Shown in pieces: positions 1 through 9,517 of a stretch of 64,000 nt of DNA; positions within the stretch are counted from its first letter, which is position 1; every line of letters begins with the position of its first letter. The notes under the pieces are model-generated. The model did not search any database. It saw only the letters and a list, made by a program, of their open reading frames with translations, and had not been told where the DNA came from. This DNA comes from Anaerorhabdus sp036637135 (lineage in GTDB: Bacteria > Bacillota_I > Bacilli_A > Erysipelotrichales > Erysipelotrichaceae). A program made the translations under genes and the position numbers. The stretch is taken from positions 4,040 through 68,039 of the forward strand of contig NZ_JAVWNC010000004.1 of the NCBI RefSeq assembly GCF_036637135.1, given 5' to 3'.

Positions 1-1
1 T

Positions 2-1042
2 GATGAAACTATTATGGCTGGCTTAAAAGAGGCTGGTGCAAGTCGTGCAGGATTTAATGTTGGCGATGTTGTGACCATGAGGGACTTGGTTTATGGAACG
101 TTGTTACCTTCTGGTGCGGAGTGTACTCAAGCACTCGCATATACGATTTCAGGTAGTGTAGAGGGTTATGTAGATTTAATGAATCAAAAGGCTCAAGAAA
201 TTGGAATGACCAATACACACTATGCCAATACGACAGGGTTGCATGATGATAATCATTATTCAACATTACAAGATATTGCATTGTTATTGGAGTATGCATT
301 AAAGAATGAAGAGTTCTATCAAGTATTCACTTCTGACACATATCAAGCAGGAACATCATTTAATTATCCAACACAGGGTTTAAAGATGGAGTCTACTTCT
401 TATAAGTACATTAATAACCCAGCTTCTAATCTACCTTATCAAGTTACAATTGATGGATTCTTAGGTAGCAAGTCGGGATATACAGTAGAAGCTAGGTATT
501 GTTTAGCTTCTATCGCAACAATTAATGATATGGACATCATGCTGATTACAGCACATGCTTGGATTGAAAGAAAGATACCTAGCCATTACCTTGATGCAGG
601 TATTATCTATAATACCTATCGTGATTTGTATCAAAGAGCGACAGTCTTTAATGAAGGAGATACAATTCAAGAAAGTGTTATGAAATATCGTTTCTTTAAT
701 AAAGAAGTGGATTGGCTAATGCCTCAGACTCTCATTTGGGATTTGCCAATTGATATTGCGAATTATCAAGTAGACATAACAATTCCTGAGGTAATCGATG
801 AAAATATTAAAAAAGGAGATGTAGTAGGTCAATTAGTGATTACATCATTTGGGGATGAAGTTTATCGTCAAGATATCATCAGTGACCAAGACTATAATCA
901 AAACTTTATACTTTTGACTCTTGGAAATACAGGCGAATGGATGGTAGCTAATCCACTTGTATCGGTATTTGGTGGGGTATTAATTGTAGGATCAGTACTT
1001 GTTTTGATAGTTAGAAAATCAAGAAATTCTAAGAAATCTTAG
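2..1042 (+). CDS. D-alanyl-D-alanine carboxypeptidase (PBP5/DacA-like), 5' end cut by window edge
   Basis: The frame is open from base 2, so the first ATG at 14 is internal and the gene starts outside the window. The visible part has the SxN-type segment LLPSGAEC (about 35 residues in) and the KTG-type triad as KSGYT, as in S11 family DD-peptidases, which trim the terminal D-Ala of peptidoglycan stem peptides. The catalytic SxxK motif must lie upstream. The SxN position reads SGA rather than SGN. After the peptidase domain comes a beta-rich PBP5 C-terminal domain, then one C-terminal membrane segment followed by a basic RKSRNSKKS tail, placing the enzyme on the outer face of the membrane. Substrate preference cannot be read from the sequence. 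Confidence 0.88.
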   Translation, partial: DETIMAGLKEAGASRAGFNVGDVVTMRDLVYGTLLPSGAECTQALAYTISGSVEGYVDLMNQKAQEIGMTNTHYANTTGLHDDNHYSTLQDIALLLEYALKNEEFYQVFTSDTYQAGTSFNYPTQGLKMESTSYKYINNPASNLPYQVTIDGFLGSKSGYTVEARYCLASIATINDMDIMLITAHAWIERKIPSHYLDAGIIYNTYRDLYQRATVFNEGDTIQESVMKYRFFNKEVDWLMPQTLIWDLPIDIANYQVDITIPEVIDENIKKGDVVGQLVITSFGDEVYRQDIISDQDYNQNFILLTLGNTGEWMVANPLVSVFGGVLIVGSVLVLIVRKSRNSKKS

Positions 1043-1082
1043 GGTTTCTTTTTCTTATGCACTAATCTCAAAATCATGTAAA

Positions 1083-1111
1083 GTGACATTTAACAAAATG
1101 GTAAATATAAT
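1083..1111 (+). promoter_or_regulatory. Candidate promoter for the DUF2177/DAK2-DegV/DUF1295 operon
   Basis: GTGACA (1083-1088), 17-base spacer, TATAAT (1106-1111). It is 29 bases upstream of the DUF2177 start and reads into three genes spaced 0-1 base apart. Confidence 0.5.
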
Positions 1112-1140
1112 GAAATTAGAAAGAATAAAGGGTTAGATTT

Positions 1141-1530
1141 ATGTTATTTAGTTTTAAGCATTATATTATTACATTCATTGTATTTATTGTTTTAGATGCA
1201 ATTTGGTTGTTTAGTACAAAGGGGTTCTATGCCAAGGAATTACAACATTTGATGGCAACCGATATCAAATGGGTTTCAGCGCTACTTTTCTACTTGTTAT
1301 TTGTAGTAGCGTTATTGTATTTTGTTATTATGCCAGCACTTAGTTCGCATGATATTAAGACAATGATTTTATCGGCAATTCTATTTGGATTGATTACTTA
1401 TGGTACATATGACCTAACAAATTATGCAACAATAAACAATTGGCCATTGTCACTTACAATTATTGATTTAATTTGGGGATCTTCAGTATCGGTATTAACT
1501 TCATTAATCGCATACTTCATTTTAAAATAA
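1141..1530 (+). CDS. DUF2177 family small membrane protein
   Basis: A 129-residue protein, almost entirely hydrophobic, with about four membrane segments. The N-terminal FIVLDAIWLF, the central LFGLITYGTYDLTNYATI and the C-terminal IDLIWGSSVS are the recognisable signature of the DUF2177 family. No catalytic residues are evident and no function is established for the family that I can apply here. It lies one base upstream of the DAK2-DegV gene, so the two are probably co-transcribed. Family assignment is from motif recognition only. Confidence 0.75.
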   Translation: MLFSFKHYIITFIVFIVLDAIWLFSTKGFYAKELQHLMATDIKWVSALLFYLLFVVALLYFVIMPALSSHDIKTMILSAILFGLITYGTYDLTNYATINNWPLSLTIIDLIWGSSVSVLTSLIAYFILK

Positions 1531-1531
1531 T

Positions 1532-3295
1532 ATGAAAAATGAAATTAACGGCCAAGAACTTTACCAATTGTTTAAATCAGGTGTCAATGAAATTGAAAAG
1601 AATAAAGATTTATTGAATCGAATAAATGTATTTCCAGTAGCTGATGGGGATACAGGTTCTAATCTTTTGTATACCTTACAATCAGCTGTCATTTATTCAG
1701 AGAATAGTAATTCTGCAATTGATACACTTAAGAGCATTAGCGATAATGCCATTACTTATGCGCGTGGAAACTCGGGTATTATTTTCTCGGAGTTTATACA
1801 TGGATTATCCTTTTATAATCAAGCAGAAGAAATTGATGTATCCAATTTTATAAAGATGGTGAATCATTCATCTGATCGATTATATGAAGTTGTAAAAAAT
1901 CCAATTGAAGGGACAGTGCTAACGGTAATACGGAAGTGGTCTTCTTACATTGAATCATTGAATGTATCATCTTTTAATGATTTGTTTGATTTGTCATTAC
2001 CAATTCTAAAACAAGGAGTTCATGAAACAACAAAAGAATTAAAAGATTTACAAAAACATAAAGTACCAGATTCAGGTGCAATGGGATTTTATTTACTTAT
2101 CGAAGGATTTAGTCATTATATTAATGGAACATATGAAACATCCACAAGTGATTGGAAGAAATTTGAAGAGTTTGAATTACATGAAGATTTTCATGATGAA
2201 AAGTATCAATACTGTACACAATTCTTTATTAAAGATATTCAAGGCGATTTAAGTAATTTGATTCAAGAATTAGAAATGTATGGTGACTCAATTGCGTATT
2301 CTGGTGATACAAAGTTTTTAAATTTGCATATGCATACAGATCAACCTTGGATGATTAGTAAACTACTTTATGGTAAAGGCAATATTGTTAACTCAAAAGT
2401 TGATGATATGAAAATACAAAATAAACATCGTGATCACAAAGAGAAGATAGGTATTGTCACAGATAGTATTGCGGACATTAGTCAAGAAGTAATGGATGAA
2501 TATGATATTGGTTTAATCTCAATGAATTTATTAATGGATAATAATGTGTATCTGGATAAGAAGACAATTCAGGTGGATGACTTTTTAAAATTTGTACAAA
2601 ATAGTAAAGAATTTCCAAGTTCATCACAACCGAATGATCAACAAATTAAATATGAAATCGGGCATTTCTTAGATTATTATGAAAAATTAATATTGATCAC
2701 AGTATCAAAACAATTGAGTGGTACGCATCAAGGATTTCTAAAAGTCATTGAGAATAATCCGGAATTTAAAGGGAGAGTTATCCTGGTTGACAGCTATCTT
2801 AATTCTGGAGGGCAAGGATTATTTGTAAAAAAGGTTGCAGAATTAGCACGTGCTTCCACTTCTTTTGAAGATCTAATTCAACAAATTTATATCATGCGTT
2901 CTCGTATTGAGATTTATGTAGCATTAAATAATTTTGAAAACTTATCTCGTAGTGGAAGAATCAATACAAGGATTGCGACTTTTGCGAATCAATTGAAAAT
3001 GAAAGCAATCTTATCCCTTGATAAACAAGGTAAGGGGAAAGCGTATGGTTTTTCATTACGTGCAAAGAGTCTTGAAAAGAAAATATTTAAGGAGATTAAG
3101 AAAGCATTAAAAAGGGGACCAATCGAAGAGTATGTATTGGTCTATTCAAATGAAAGTAATGCATTCCAAGATTTTAGGAATAAGGTTGAAGCTCTATTAA
3201 ATAAGGCTCCAAGTTACTGTATTCCTATATCATCCGCAACAGCATTACATGTTGGAAAGGATTCAATCGCGATAGCGTTTGTAGGGGTGGAGTAA
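1532..3295 (+). CDS. DAK2 (DhaL)-DegV fusion, fatty-acid-kinase-like
   Basis: 587 residues with two recognisable modules. Residues 1 to about 200 are a DAK2/DhaL nucleotide-binding domain with the metal-binding motif DGDTGSN (D38, D40). Residues about 220-295 match the middle region of FakA/YloV proteins, including the LHMHTDQPW segment. Residues about 305-587 are a DegV (FakB-type) lipid-binding domain with VTDSIADIS, SSSQP, LSGTH and a final HVGKDSIAIAFVG. In Staphylococcus, separate FakA and FakB proteins phosphorylate exogenous fatty acids, FakB presenting the acyl chain. Here kinase and carrier sit on one polypeptide. The in-cis kinase-carrier role is inference. No frameshift is seen at the junction. 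It lies between two membrane-protein genes with almost no spacing. Confidence 0.85.
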   Translation: MKNEINGQELYQLFKSGVNEIEKNKDLLNRINVFPVADGDTGSNLLYTLQSAVIYSENSNSAIDTLKSISDNAITYARGNSGIIFSEFIHGLSFYNQAEEIDVSNFIKMVNHSSDRLYEVVKNPIEGTVLTVIRKWSSYIESLNVSSFNDLFDLSLPILKQGVHETTKELKDLQKHKVPDSGAMGFYLLIEGFSHYINGTYETSTSDWKKFEEFELHEDFHDEKYQYCTQFFIKDIQGDLSNLIQELEMYGDSIAYSGDTKFLNLHMHTDQPWMISKLLYGKGNIVNSKVDDMKIQNKHRDHKEKIGIVTDSIADISQEVMDEYDIGLISMNLLMDNNVYLDKKTIQVDDFLKFVQNSKEFPSSSQPNDQQIKYEIGHFLDYYEKLILITVSKQLSGTHQGFLKVIENNPEFKGRVILVDSYLNSGGQGLFVKKVAELARASTSFEDLIQQIYIMRSRIEIYVALNNFENLSRSGRINTRIATFANQLKMKAILSLDKQGKGKAYGFSLRAKSLEKKIFKEIKKALKRGPIEEYVLVYSNESNAFQDFRNKVEALLNKAPSYCIPISSATALHVGKDSIAIAFVGVE

Positions 3296-4051
3296 ATGTT
3301 AGGTTTATCATTTGTGATTATTGTGATTTATTTTTTCTTGTTTTTTGTGGTTGGAACACTAATAAAGAATAATTCAATTGTGGATATGGGATGGGGGTTG
3401 GGATTTGTTATCTTAAATCTTATCTTCTATTTCATGTTTGAGCATACGTTGGGAACATTATTATTTACTGTTTTATTAACAATTTGGGGTGTACGTTTAT
3501 TTCTTCATATCTATAAGAGAAATTATGGTAAGCCAGAAGACTTTCGATATGCAGCGTGGCGTAAGGAATGGGGAGAATGGGTTGTGTTGAGATCATTCTT
3601 TCAAGTATATCTTTTACAAGCAGTCTTTATGTGGGTTGTAGCGATGCCTATACAAACGATGTATCCTCCAATGTATAGTGTTAATTGGTTAACGATTGCA
3701 GGATTGCTTTTGTGGTGTATCGGTTTCTTCTTTGAAGTGGTGGGGGATCAACAACTTAGCGATTTTATTAAGAATACTGAAAATAAAGGTAAAATCATTG
3801 AAACTGGATTGTGGCGATATACACGGCATCCAAACTATTTTGGTGAAGCAGTAATTTGGTGGGGGTTAGCTTTGATTAGTTATAGTCTATCAGGTAACCT
3901 GCTTAGTTTTATAGGTTCTGGTTTTATTACTTTCTCTCTGTGTTTCATTTCAGGTGTACCATTGCTTGAAAAACGGAATGCATCAAAACCTGGATATGCA
4001 GAATACAAAAGAAAAACATCGGTTTTCATTCCATGGTTTGTGAAGAAGTAA
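3296..4051 (+). CDS. DUF1295 membrane protein (steroid 5-alpha-reductase-like fold)
   Basis: 251 residues with about six membrane helices. The diagnostic part is the C-terminal GLWRYTRHPNYFGE followed by WWGLALIS, characteristic of the DUF1295 family and related to isoprenylcysteine methyltransferases and NADPH-dependent steroid reductases. N-terminal NNSIVDMGWG is also typical of DUF1295. It begins directly after the stop of the DAK2-DegV gene (no gap), so translation is probably coupled. A link to lipid modification would fit the neighbour but is not shown. The exact reaction is unknown. Confidence 0.8.
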   Translation: MLGLSFVIIVIYFFLFFVVGTLIKNNSIVDMGWGLGFVILNLIFYFMFEHTLGTLLFTVLLTIWGVRLFLHIYKRNYGKPEDFRYAAWRKEWGEWVVLRSFFQVYLLQAVFMWVVAMPIQTMYPPMYSVNWLTIAGLLLWCIGFFFEVVGDQQLSDFIKNTENKGKIIETGLWRYTRHPNYFGEAVIWWGLALISYSLSGNLLSFIGSGFITFSLCFISGVPLLEKRNASKPGYAEYKRKTSVFIPWFVKK

Positions 4052-4080
4052 TTGTGTAGTAAATTTAATCTAGAAAAAAG

Positions 4081-4109
4081 TTGCAAAAAAAAGTTGAATT
4101 GACTATAAT
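4081..4109 (+). promoter_or_regulatory. Promoter of pheST T-box transcript
   Basis: TTGCAA (4081-4086), exactly 17 bases, TATAAT (4104-4109). Transcription would start near 4116, just ahead of the T-box leader. Confidence 0.7.
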
Positions 4110-4149
4110 TACAGTTATTAAAGCGTACTAAAGGATTAGTAGTAAGAAA

Positions 4150-4341
4150 CAAATTGCGTAGAGAGAGTGATGATTGGTGAAATTCACTTGCGAGGCGACT
4201 TATGAATTCACCTTTATAGTGAGACTAATCATCTCCGGGGGTTCCCGTTATCAAGGATTAAGGTGTATCTCAATTTTTTTTGTGAGGTAAATCAGGATGG
4301 TACCGCGATTCAATCGTTCCTGTTATGGGGACGATTTTTTT
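4150..4341 (+). promoter_or_regulatory. T-box leader (tRNA-Phe-sensing riboswitch) with terminator, controls pheST
   Basis: The conserved T-box sequence AGGATGGTACCGCG lies at 4294-4307. A Stem I base is formed by GATGATTGGT pairing with ACTAATCATC around 4170-4232. Downstream, AATCGTTCC pairs with GGGGACGATT, followed by a T run (4312-4341): the intrinsic terminator. Phe codons are available on the 3' side of Stem I, either TTC at 4207-4209 or TTT at 4213-4215. I cannot decide between them, but both read Phe, matching the pheST genes downstream. Uncharged tRNA-Phe should stabilise the antiterminator formed by the T-box and the 5' arm of the terminator. Confidence 0.93.
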
Positions 4342-4361
4342 ATTGTAAAGGAGAAAAAGGT

Positions 4362-5396
4362 ATGGAAAAAGTTCAACTTGTTCAACAAGAGGCATTACAA
4401 CAAATTGAAGCTTGCGCAACGATGGAAGAGCTTCAACAAGCACGAATTACTTGTTTAGGAAAAAAAGGGCCAGTACAAGAATTAATGTCTTTGATGAAAG
4501 ACTTAAGTGCTGAGGAAAAACCAGCATTTGGTCAAGAAGTAAATGTTTGTAAACAAATGATTGCGAAAGCGATTGAAGATAAACAACAAATTCTTGAAGT
4601 GGGTGCATTAAGTGCCAAACTTGAAAAGGAAAAGATTGATATTACATTACCTGGATATCAACCAATATTGGGGACATTACATCCGCTTTCAGTAATTTCC
4701 CAAGAAATTGAAGATTTATTTATTGGTATGGGTTATGACGTATCTGAAGGGCCAGAAGTTGAATTGGATTTATATAACTTTGAGCGTGCAAATATTCCTG
4801 CAGATCATCCTGCAAGAGATATGCAAGATACTTTCTATATCAATGCAGAAGAATTATTACGTACACATACAACGGCAATACAAACAAGAGAACTTGAAAA
4901 AGCAAATGGTAAATTACCAGTAAAAGTAATTTGCCCAGGTAAGGTTTACCGTAGAGATGATGATGATGCAACGCATTCACATCAATTTACACAAGTTGAA
5001 GGATTAGTTGTTGGTGAAAATATTACTCTTGCGGATTTGAAGGGTACATTAAAACTAATGGCTGATGCAATGTTTGGGGAAGGACGTGTTATTCGTTTTA
5101 GACCTTCTTACTTCCAATTCACAGAACCATCAGTAGAAGTTGATGTAACTTGTCATATTTGTGGTGGTAAAGGATGCAATGTCTGCAAAGGTACAGGATG
5201 GATTGAAATTCTTGGTGCAGGTATGGTACATCCAAATGTACTTGAGATGGCAGGGTTTGATAGTAAAAAATGTAGCGGATTTGCGTTTGGTGCAGGTATT
5301 GAACGTATCGCTATGTTGAAATATGGTGTTGATGATATTCGTAATTTCTATATCAATGATGTACGTTTCTTAAAAACGTTCAATCGTTTTGATTAA
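4362..5396 (+). CDS. pheS: Phenylalanyl-tRNA synthetase alpha subunit
   Basis: 344 residues from ATG 4362, which has AAAGGAG eight to ten bases upstream. The open frame extends to 4263 but that stretch is the T-box leader, so the longer start is rejected. An N-terminal helical tRNA-binding arm (about 1-85) is followed by a class II catalytic core. Motif 2 is VYRRDDDDATHSHQFTQVEG, the Cys cluster CHICGGKGCNVCKGTGW is typical of bacterial PheS, and motif 3 is GAGIERIAMLKYG. It charges tRNA-Phe as an (alpha-beta)2 tetramer with PheT, encoded 19 bases downstream in the same T-box operon. Confidence 0.97.
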   Translation: MEKVQLVQQEALQQIEACATMEELQQARITCLGKKGPVQELMSLMKDLSAEEKPAFGQEVNVCKQMIAKAIEDKQQILEVGALSAKLEKEKIDITLPGYQPILGTLHPLSVISQEIEDLFIGMGYDVSEGPEVELDLYNFERANIPADHPARDMQDTFYINAEELLRTHTTAIQTRELEKANGKLPVKVICPGKVYRRDDDDATHSHQFTQVEGLVVGENITLADLKGTLKLMADAMFGEGRVIRFRPSYFQFTEPSVEVDVTCHICGGKGCNVCKGTGWIEILGAGMVHPNVLEMAGFDSKKCSGFAFGAGIERIAMLKYGVDDIRNFYINDVRFLKTFNRFD

Positions 5397-5415
5397 TTAA
5401 GGGAGGAAGAAGAAA

Positions 5416-7806
5416 ATGAAAGTAAGTATTAATTGGTTAAAAGAATATGTCTCCCTTGATGGAGTTAGTGCTGTTGAATTAGCTGACGCTTTAACTACAG
5501 CAGGATTAGAAATTGAAGGTGTAGATCCAGTAGCACAAGGCACAAACCTTGTGATTGGGGAAGTATTAAGTTGTAATCCACATCCAGATTCAGATCATTT
5601 GAATGTGTGCATGGTTGAATATGGTGAGGGGCCAACACAAATCGTTTGTGGGGCACCAAATTGTAAAGCAGGGATTAAAGTTATTGTGGCGAAAGTTGGA
5701 GCTGAGTTACCAGAAATTACAATTAAAGCTGCAAAAGTTAGAGGTCAAGAATCAAATGGGATGTTATGCAGTCTTAGAGAACTTGGCGTTAATGAAAAAT
5801 ATTTAAGAGAAGATCAAATTAATGGAATTGAAATTCTTCCAAGTGATGCTCCTGTAGGAAATACAGAAGTATTAAAATATCTTGGTTATGATGATGTGGT
5901 TCTTGATGCGTCACAAACTCCAAACCGTGCTGATTGCATGGCGATGTGGAGTGTTGCAAAAGAAGTAGGTGCGGTGTTGCGCAGAGAAGTTAAACTTCCT
6001 GTTTATGAGGGTGCATCAAATGTTGGTAAACCTACAACACTTCAAGTTGCATCGAAAACTGAAAAATGTCCACATTTCTTAGGTAAGATTGTGGGTAAGG
6101 TTGTTGTAAAAGAATCTCCAAAATGGATGCAAGATTATTTGCATGCAGCAGGTGTCCGTGCCATCAATAACGTAGTTGATATTTCTAACTATGTCATGAT
6201 TGAAACAGGTCAACCTCTTCATTTCTATGATTTAGCAAAAATGCCTCATAGAGAAATTACAGTCATTGATGATGTAGATATGAAACTAACTGCACTGGAT
6301 GGTGTTGAATACGATGTAGTAAAAGGTGATTTATTAATTACTACTGGTGGTGAAGCCACAGGTATCGCTGGGATCATGGGTGGAGATGATAGTAAGATTG
6401 ACGAAACTACAACTGGTATTATCATTGAAGCTGCACATTTCAACCACGTATCTATTCGTAACAGCGCAAAACGTTTAGGTCTTATGACAGAAGCAGCATC
6501 GCGTTATATTAAGGGATTAGAAAAACTTGCACAAAACAAAGCGATGGATCGTGCTGTGCAATTATTAATTGAATATGCAGAGGCAAGTGAGTTAGAAGAA
6601 ACAGTTGAAGCAGGAAGTGTTAATTACACTCCAATTCAAGTTACAGAAACACTTGAACATTGTAATGAATTATTAGGTACTTCATTTGAAATGAATGAAG
6701 TTGTGGAAGTATTAAATGCATTAGATTTTAGTCCAGTAGTAGATGGAACTACATTCACATGTACAATTCCAAGTTACCGTACTGATATCGCAATTCGTGA
6801 AGATATTGATGAGGAAATTATTCGATTAATTGGTTATGATCGATTAAAAGAAACATTACCTACAATGGAAGCTACTGCAGGAAAATTAACACATCGTCAA
6901 ACACTAAGAAGAACAACAAAACAAGTTCTTACAGGTCTTGGTATTCGTGAAGTTATCACGTATACATTAGTCAAGGAACAATACATGAATGAAGCAGTAT
7001 TACCATTTGGTGATCATGTTCAATTGGCATCACCAATGAGTGAAGATCGTAAATATGTAAGAAATAGTATGATGCCTTCAATGCTTGAATGTTTATCCTA
7101 TAATCAAGCTCGTAAAGCAAGTAATGTAAATTTATTTGAAATATCAAATGTTTATGAAAAAGGTAAAGTACAAGAAAGAGTAGGTATTCTATTATCTGAC
7201 TCTCTACAAGAAAATCGATTACAAAAAATTAATATTAAGAGTGATTTCTACGCATTAAAAGGAATTGTAATGGCTTGGCTAGATAAACTAGGTTTTGCAT
7301 CAAATCGTATTACTGTTAAGGAAAATACGTTAGATACAAAGCATTACCATCCTTATCGTAGTGCAGCTTTATACTTACAAAATGATTTAATTGGAATCAT
7401 AGGAGAAGTACATCCAAGTTATGCAAAACAAATGAATGTAAGTGCATGTGTTTATGCAGAACTTAATTTCGATTTACTTGTGGATACAAAAACATCAAAA
7501 GTACGATTTGTTGCATTGGATCGTTATCCATCAGTATCACGTGATATCGCACTTGTGGTATCAACGGACACATCAGCACAATCAATTCTTGATGTGATAA
7601 ACAAAGTGGGTAAGAAATTGGTTCAATCTACCGAAGTATTTGATGTTTATCAAGGAGAACACGTAGAAAAAGGATGCAAATCAATTGCCTTGAATATTGT
7701 TTATCAAGCAAATGATCATACGCTTACAGATGATGAAGTAGTTCCTTTACATCAAGAAATCTTAAATGAACTTGAAAGTAAATGTAACGCTAAACTTAGA
7801 GGTTAA
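5416..7806 (+). CDS. pheT: Phenylalanyl-tRNA synthetase beta subunit
   Basis: 796 residues, a normal length for bacterial PheT. Start ATG 5416 follows GGGAGGAAG. Order of domains: EMAP/OB tRNA-binding domain from about residue 40 (VIGEVLSCNPHPDSDHLNVC), B3/B4 editing domain (about 210-385, with AINNVVDISNYVMIETGQPLH), B5 domain (about 410-480), a catalytic-like core, and a C-terminal FDX-ACB anticodon-binding domain from about 703 (ALDRYPSVSRDIALVV). It partners PheS and supplies tRNA binding and Tyr editing. A terminator hairpin follows within 10 bases. Confidence 0.97.
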   Translation: MKVSINWLKEYVSLDGVSAVELADALTTAGLEIEGVDPVAQGTNLVIGEVLSCNPHPDSDHLNVCMVEYGEGPTQIVCGAPNCKAGIKVIVAKVGAELPEITIKAAKVRGQESNGMLCSLRELGVNEKYLREDQINGIEILPSDAPVGNTEVLKYLGYDDVVLDASQTPNRADCMAMWSVAKEVGAVLRREVKLPVYEGASNVGKPTTLQVASKTEKCPHFLGKIVGKVVVKESPKWMQDYLHAAGVRAINNVVDISNYVMIETGQPLHFYDLAKMPHREITVIDDVDMKLTALDGVEYDVVKGDLLITTGGEATGIAGIMGGDDSKIDETTTGIIIEAAHFNHVSIRNSAKRLGLMTEAASRYIKGLEKLAQNKAMDRAVQLLIEYAEASELEETVEAGSVNYTPIQVTETLEHCNELLGTSFEMNEVVEVLNALDFSPVVDGTTFTCTIPSYRTDIAIREDIDEEIIRLIGYDRLKETLPTMEATAGKLTHRQTLRRTTKQVLTGLGIREVITYTLVKEQYMNEAVLPFGDHVQLASPMSEDRKYVRNSMMPSMLECLSYNQARKASNVNLFEISNVYEKGKVQERVGILLSDSLQENRLQKINIKSDFYALKGIVMAWLDKLGFASNRITVKENTLDTKHYHPYRSAALYLQNDLIGIIGEVHPSYAKQMNVSACVYAELNFDLLVDTKTSKVRFVALDRYPSVSRDIALVVSTDTSAQSILDVINKVGKKLVQSTEVFDVYQGEHVEKGCKSIALNIVYQANDHTLTDDEVVPLHQEILNELESKCNAKLRG

Positions 7807-7810
7807 TAAA

Positions 7811-7847
7811 AAGGAAGTCCTTGCATTATTTATGCAGGGACTTCTTT
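7811..7847. terminator. Terminator after pheT, probably bidirectional
   Basis: AGTCCTTGCA (7816-7825) pairs with TGCAGGGACT, closing on a short loop and followed by TCTTTAGTTT. It overlaps the 3' end of the convergent minus-strand gene and can serve both directions. Confidence 0.75.
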
Positions 7848-9517
7848 AGTTTAATTACGATTATTACGAATAAAGTAAAGATGGAAATAAATAAACTGCT
7901 TGTTTGGATAAATGTAGGAACATACTTAAGTACATAAGATGAACTATTATTACCATCAAAACCCACTAATGTATTTGGTGCTTGATATGTTTTAATTTTC
8001 TCTAGTTTGTTTGTTTCGTTGTTTACACTATAAACTTGATAACCTTTATAATAAGTAACAGGAAGAATATATGTTCGATTAGGTTCTAAATTGTCGATAG
8101 TTAATGTAGTTCCTTTTCGGGTTTGAATTGAATGAACAGGAACTTGATTTTCATCAGTTACTTCAGTTGTGATATATCGATAATCAGGTGATCCACTTGG
8201 TAAGTAATCAGCCCCTGCAAGTTCTACACGTACATATGTTGCAGAATAGAAAGGGTCAATCATTGAACCATCAATTAATTGACTGTATTCCGTTTTTGAT
8301 GTTATGCCAGAAGTTCGATTCATAACGGGTAAGATGTGCCATATGCCTTCTAATAATAAAATACCAATGCAAGATAGTGCAATTATTTTCTTATTCCAAT
8401 TAAACTGGAAAGGTGCAATTGATGCAGGTATGATTAAGCACAAAGAACTAATCATAAGTAATCGCCAAGGAAATTGAATCAAACTAAACATAAAGAAATA
8501 ATTCCATGGTAATAAATTAATAGGTAACAACAAGAGGATATAACCAATAATTAAACAATGAAGGACAAACGGTTGATCCTTTTTCTTTTTAAGTAAATAA
8601 AGTAAAGGTACAAACATTAAGAAGTACCCAATGTTAAGTACCATTGATAATTCTTTGGACATGTCATTAGATCCATAGCCAAAGACTGTTGTATTCGTAA
8701 AATATTTCCATAAAGGTAGTGTATAAGATGTCATACTACTTGATGATGTATAATAATTTAAATAAAAATCTTGTGATTTTAGTTGTTCAAGCATGGGTAA
8801 TGTAAAAAATGCGGTTAATAGAAATGTTATAAGTACTGCATACAGGATGCTTTTTATTCTATTCTTATTTTGTAATAAGAATTTAAATCGTAAAATGATA
8901 AAAAATAGAAATAAAATACAAGCAAGTACAAAAGTTATATTATGGGTTAAGGCTAAGCCACCAAACCCAAATACAAGATAATGCCATTTTGTCTCATCAT
9001 CGTAGAGTAAATAATAAATGCCGAGTAAAACAAGAGGAAGAAAAATAAAACCCATAACTTCTCCCAAAGCTCCTCGCACGTAAACATCTGTGATTCGATA
9101 ATTATTGAAAAGATAAAGAACACCACCTAAATAAGGTGCAAACTCATTTAGACTAATTTTACTCACAAGTTTCATTGCAAAGAAACAAGATAGGAAAGTA
9201 GTTATAAGTAATATTAGCTTATAACAAGTTACAATACTCATACCAAAGTTATAAAGTAGTGCAGGAATGATAAGAAAGAAATCGCTGTAAAACAAGGGAC
9301 TAGCATAACCAAATGACATATTTTTATAAGGATATATTCTAGCGATAAACTCACCATCTTTAAACGATTGAGCTAATCCTTCAATGCGACTTAAATGAAA
9401 TAATGTATCATGTTCCAAGGGTAAGAAATCCTTAACGAGGTAAGGATATACAAAAACAAGCGTACAAAGAATACTAAATGCGATGAACAAAAGATTTCGT
9501 TTTCTATTATTCATCAT
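7826..9517 (-). CDS. Multi-pass membrane protein, PTPS-related (GT-C-like) family
   Basis: 563 residues with roughly twelve membrane helices and a C-terminal extracytoplasmic beta-rich segment before a final helix. The N-terminal stretch LEHDTLFHLSRIEGLAQ followed by YPYKNMSFGYASPLFY is the hallmark of the PTPS_related (6-pyruvoyl-tetrahydropterin synthase-related) membrane family, whose acidic loop resembles GT-C glycosyltransferases. Start ATG 9517 overlaps the stop of the upstream PMT-like gene as TAATG, with GGAGG inside the end of that gene, indicating coupling. ATG 9514 is an equally possible start. Likely role is transfer of lipid-linked sugars outside the membrane; this is inference from fold and partner. 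Confidence 0.75.
   Translation of the reverse strand: MMNNRKRNLLFIAFSILCTLVFVYPYLVKDFLPLEHDTLFHLSRIEGLAQSFKDGEFIARIYPYKNMSFGYASPLFYSDFFLIIPALLYNFGMSIVTCYKLILLITTFLSCFFAMKLVSKISLNEFAPYLGGVLYLFNNYRITDVYVRGALGEVMGFIFLPLVLLGIYYLLYDDETKWHYLVFGFGGLALTHNITFVLACILFLFFIILRFKFLLQNKNRIKSILYAVLITFLLTAFFTLPMLEQLKSQDFYLNYYTSSSSMTSYTLPLWKYFTNTTVFGYGSNDMSKELSMVLNIGYFLMFVPLLYLLKKKKDQPFVLHCLIIGYILLLLPINLLPWNYFFMFSLIQFPWRLLMISSLCLIIPASIAPFQFNWNKKIIALSCIGILLLEGIWHILPVMNRTSGITSKTEYSQLIDGSMIDPFYSATYVRVELAGADYLPSGSPDYRYITTEVTDENQVPVHSIQTRKGTTLTIDNLEPNRTYILPVTYYKGYQVYSVNNETNKLEKIKTYQAPNTLVGFDGNNSSSYVLKYVPTFIQTSSLFISIFTLFVIIVIKLKKSLHK

Noticed and set aside
1020..1050. Terminator after the first gene
   Set aside because: AAGAAA/TTTCTT can pair, but the stem is short and AT-only, too weak to list.
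4263..4361. N-terminal extension of pheS
   Set aside because: This stretch is the T-box sequence and terminator, and the ATG at 4362 has the ribosome site and normal family N-terminus.
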